This document shows, one piece after another, positions 60,491 to 64,000 of a DNA stretch of 64,000 nucleotides. The DNA is from Tillus elongatus. Lineage: Eukaryota > Arthropoda > Insecta > Coleoptera > Cleridae. The stretch spans positions 177,726,010-177,790,009 of the forward strand of contig OZ023264.1 of NCBI GenBank assembly GCA_964006375.1, written 5' to 3'. Positions within the stretch are counted from its first letter, which is position 1. The number at the start of each line of letters is the position of its first letter. The notes below the pieces were generated by a model. It was not told the origin of the DNA, did no database searches, and saw only the letters and a list, made by a program, of their open reading frames with translations. A program made the position numbers and the translations under genes.

Positions 60491-60901
60491 AAACAGGAAA
60501 CAAACTGTTTAGCACAAAATTTTAAGCAACGTGTTAAATACACCTCAAATTGTTCAGATAATTAAGAATGACAGTATTCTTAATTGTCGCGATCGTATTA
60601 TATCCTTAGCAACCTTTCTTCTGTTGTTTTCGAGTTGACTTACGTTTAAAAATCAAACAATTTTTAAAGGCGTCTTCGTAAATCATAAATCTGCTTTTTA
60701 TTGAGTTCTGTTAGTAAAATTATGTTAAAAGTAGAAGTCTATTGTTAGACTCCATGGCCTATTGCTTTTTGAATACTTTTTTTTGTCATTTGTTTTCTGG
60801 TATTGGATTTCATAGCCTACTATCCTCAAAACGTTTTTTTAAAATTGTCAGTGCAATTACAATATTTCTCAAGCATGTTGTACATCATTGGAAAGTTATT
60901 T
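60491..60901. other. Unassigned sequence beside repeat D
   Basis: May be the other part of repeat D, as the similarity to 34559-34920 ends at about 60902. No coding. Confidence 0.35.
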
Positions 60902-61271
60902 TCACAGGCTATCACATGAGCAAAAAATCCAATATGGCTGCCATAATAAAAAAACGTTGATACCTGTAGCTCAAAACAAATGACAATCCAAAGTTGAGAA
61001 TAGCACAAAAAGATTACTCTGTAAAAACTGTCCTAATAATGTGGAAGTCTTAGACATGTCATATTAACGCCTACTTTGATATTGAAGAAAAAAGAAATCG
61101 CCATATTTTTTTTCAAAATGACTCGAAAACGAAAAGAGGCAAGGCAAAATCATATCAAAGTCATATTTGGACGAGCATGAAATTCTACAAAACATTGCTA
61201 ATTTAACCGTCTCCCTATCTCTAATAATAATGGAGATAGCAATATATTCCCATCCAGTTTGGGACACACTG
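60902..61271 (-). repeat. Dispersed repeat D, copy 2 (inverted)
   Basis: Complement of 34559-34920, ending CCAGTTTGGGACACACTG next to TA. Confidence 0.75.
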
Positions 61272-61345
<74 letters not shown>

Positions 61346-61361
61346 ATATATATTATATTTA

Positions 61362-61433
<72 letters not shown>
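61272..61433. repeat. (TA)n microsatellite
   Basis: TA repeat interrupted by a few T/A variants near 61340-61370. Confidence 0.95.
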
Positions 61434-61437
<4 letters not shown>

Positions 61438-62820
61438 TCGAAATTTTGCGACCGTAAGACTGATTTGAATCTGATGGTATGAAGCGATTTGTAAAAGTTT
61501 ATTTCCTATAAATGTCAAATTCTAACTTTTTGATGACAAGAGTGTCAAGGAAGGGTAATTGGTCGTTGTTCTCCATTTCGTAAGTAAACTTGATTGAACG
61601 GAATCTATTATTCAACTTATTAACAAAATTATTGATGTTATCTTTACTGAGGTCAAATATGGCAAAGATGTCGTCGACATATCTCAACCATAGCCGCGGA
61701 AACTACTTCACCGCTCCAGCAAAGTCACTCTGAAATTGGATCATAAAGAGTTCGGCAACGAAAAGAGACAATGGGTTTCCCATTGTGGTTCCCTCCGTCT
61801 GCCGATGAAACTTCCCGCCGACTCGAAAGGAACCCTCAGGTATGCATAGTGAAGTTGACATAATATATTCCCCCACCTGCATGTCCGATAGCTGGTTGCC
61901 ACGAAGCATGTTCCGAAGATACTCAAGAGCTATGTCGATTGGGATGCTGGGGAGCAACGACTTGACATCAAACGAGATTAGTACTTCATTTGGTTTTAAC
62001 TTAATATCTTTGATTCTAATAACGAATTCAATGGAATTTTTCATCGAAAATCCTTCGATAACCATTTGGAAAGTTCATAACTCGGGGAACCAATACCAGA
62101 GATTATTGCTCTCATTTCTTTCCCCGGATTATGGATGGACCTTCGGGAGGCAATACATGCAAGGTACAATTGGATTGGATAAGGTGAACCTCCTCCTGGT
62201 GTAATCATCTGTTAAATTAATGTAACTTTTGACTGTACTTTTAAACCAAGTTGTCATATCAGGAAGAGGATCTTTTGTTATTTCCCGATAAGGACCGGTT
62301 CTGGTGAGATTTTCCACTCTATCAAAGTACTCCACCTTTTCAAGAAAAGCAATTTTGATGCCTTTATCTGCTTTTAAATAGAAACATTCTTTCCTCCTCA
62401 AATCTCTTACAGTTCGCATTTCGCCTTTTGACTGTTGATTTATCAATTTTGAGACCTGGTTTGAAAGGTGACACTCCTCCTGGTATAATCATCTGTTAAA
62501 TTAATGTAACTTTTGACTGTACTTTTAAACCGAGTTGTCATATCAGGAAGATGATCTTTTGTTATTTCCCGATAAGGACCGGTTCTGGTTACATTTTCCA
62601 CTCTATCAAAGTACTCCACCTTTTCAAGAAAAGCAATTTTGATGCCTTTATCTGCTTTTAAATAAAAACATTCTTTCCTCCTCAAATTTCTTACAGTTTG
62701 CATTTCGCCTTTTGACTGTTGATTTATAAATGTTGAGACCTGGTTTGAAAGGCAACTTTTGGATAATTGAGGTATGGAGTTGTTAGTTTGCTCGCCAAGA
62801 AACTTGATTGAGATCTCCAC
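61434..62820 (-). mobile_element. Penelope-like element (RT part), with internal tandem duplication
   Basis: Minus strand from 62820: CFYLKADKGIKIAFLEKVEY, DYTRR, CLPKVHP, then VLISFDVKSLLPSIPIDIAL, EGTTMGNPLSLFVAELFM, LRYVDDIFAIFDLSKDNINN and LPFLDTLVIKK. A stop after GAVK (about 61705) and frameshifts break it. No GIY-YIG domain is left: the copy ends at the (TA)n tract at 61433. The N-terminal segment is present twice, 284 bp apart (62186-62469, 62470-62755). Confidence 0.85.
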
Positions 62821-63180
62821 CCCGACAATGATGCCTGTCGGTCGTTTACTTACACAAATGGATACTTAATAACTGATCGAATTTTTTCAAATCAAAATCT
62901 AGCTTTTTCTCAGACATGCCGTTTTCAAAAATTCAGAGCTTTGTCAGTATTCAACTTTTGGATGTTAAAACTTGTTAGCTCATTTACAAGACATCGTAGT
63001 CCTTTTTGTCCTCTGATGACGCTAACTTGGTTAGTGAAATGATCGGAACATTGTAGTTGTGACTACAACAACCAAATTCCATTATTTTTAGGGTAATTAG
63101 ATATCAGAATACACTCGTAAACTACCGTCCAAAGAATAGTACAGGCAACAGAGGAGCCCGTTACTCTTGTCCATAATGCA
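62821..63180. other. Region with a hammerhead-like relic
   Basis: Around 63014: CTGATGA, then CGCTAAC/GGTTAGT forming a short stem, then GAAA. Similar to the minus-strand motif at 53400-53440 (CTGATGACGCTTAC, GTTAGTGAAAC). Stem I is not convincing. Probably a decayed Penelope end. Confidence 0.4.
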
Positions 63181-63184
63181 TTAA

Positions 63185-63610
63185 ACTACAGGAGTTATTT
63201 TTTTTTATAGATAGGTTCAGAATTACGCACTGAATGTAAAAACACAAAATCCTTACAAATTAGGACGGCGGAAGTGCCGCCATTTTGAGAAAAACCGTTT
63301 CGACCTATATCTCCATAACCGTGCACTTTAGACCAAAAATGGTAATGACCTTTTTTGTAGATAATTACATTTCTCATCTTTTTCTTTCATATTTTTTTTG
63401 TATCAGTCACCGTTTACAGCTTTTACGACTATTAGCATTCATTTATTATTTTTACCTATATCTTTGTTAATAATTGTTTAAAAAATAAGATGATTACAAC
63501 TTAACTTTTTAATCGACAAATTTTCTAGAACATTTACTTAAAACTTTTTTTCTAAAATCAATATTTTCAAAGTTATAACGCGTTAAATGTTGCACTTTTC
63601 AATCGACAAA
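63185..63610 (-). repeat. Dispersed repeat C, copy 2 (inverted)
   Basis: Complement of 31235-31660; shared 'cggaagtgccgccatttt' and 'aaatgttgcacttttcaatc'. Confidence 0.75.
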
Positions 63611-64000
63611 TTTTTCTGGAAATATTTTAGTAAAATGAAGGACAATGACGGTTGAAGTTAAGACTTAAAGCTTTGTAAAACATTCTTCTTGAGATATTTT
63701 CTTTCCATAGCTTTTATTAGTTTCAGGTTCTTTGCGTAAATGTTGCCTATTTTGACGTTTTAACTCGCGACTTTGACGTTTTGAGGAAAACCCCAATTTA
63801 TTTTTCTTTAAATGCCTATAACTTTTTTGTCTTTGAACCTACATACCTAAATTGGTAGGTAATTTGATTATAATGACATTAAACCGTGTACCAAATTTAG
63901 TTGCCCTTACTTTGTTATTTCCGGAGATATGATTTTTTTTTAAAGAAAACACAAAATTTTCCGGGAAAATCTTGGCCGATTTTCTTGACTAACGAACTTA
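63611..64000 (-). repeat. Hairpin repeat family, copy 22 (reversed, runs off the edge)
   Basis: 'gcgactttgacgttttgagg', 'ttatttccggagatatga', ending 'cttgactaacgaactta' at the window end. Confidence 0.75.

Overview
This is an AT-rich eukaryotic, almost certainly insect, genome window made mostly of transposable elements. Evidence for an insect: many families of Tc1/mariner transposases, non-LTR retrotransposons with RNase H, Penelope-like elements with a GIY-YIG endonuclease, piggyBac and hAT remnants, a tRNA-derived SINE, and spliced exons with standard GT-AG borders. The insect order cannot be decided from the sequence alone. No bacterial features, CRISPR array or virus are seen.

Host gene. 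On the minus strand three exons splice in phase into the start of a PDZ-domain protein: 52722-52764 (start codon, acidic N-terminus), 31914-32110 (first part of the PDZ domain with a GLGLSL binding loop) and 26178-26272 (end of the PDZ domain). Most of the window between 26 and 52.7 kb is therefore intron, filled with nested mobile elements. The gene probably continues to the left.

Layout. 0-5 kb: hairpin/(TA)n repeats and a broken DD41D mariner with long inverted ends. 5-12 kb: a foldback repeat and three 5'-truncated LINE copies. 13-15.4 kb: an intact DD41D mariner (367-residue transposase, 416-bp inverted ends) inserted inside a (TA)n tract. 16-24.5 kb: more mariner relics, one carrying a LINE tail that was then tandemly duplicated, and a LINE with a visible target duplication. 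27.5-31 kb: piggyBac fragment and two LINEs. 32-36 kb: SINE pair, mariner relic, and a 302-bp tandem repeat carrying hammerhead-ribozyme cores. 37-40 kb: a hAT element with one intron, terminal repeats and 8-bp target duplication, inserted in a LINE. 40-48 kb: Penelope-like fragments, a 1-kb inverted repeat, a tRNA-Pro-like gene, and a region of repeated small hairpins. 49.6-52 kb: the most complete RNase H LINE. 53.7-55.2 kb: a foldback element. 56.7-57.4 kb: a 666-bp element with 13-bp target duplication carrying two essentially canonical hammerhead ribozymes in opposite orientation. 59-64 kb: mariner, Penelope-like element and repeats.

How the parts relate. One dispersed repeat family (more than 20 copies) has hairpin ends and an internal (TA)n tract; the (TA)n tracts act as landing sites for elements that insert at TA. 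The most interesting items are the self-cleaving hammerhead ribozymes in small Penelope-related, non-autonomous elements, which look like insect 'retrozymes'. All positions are read by eye; alignments and structure scores were not computed.
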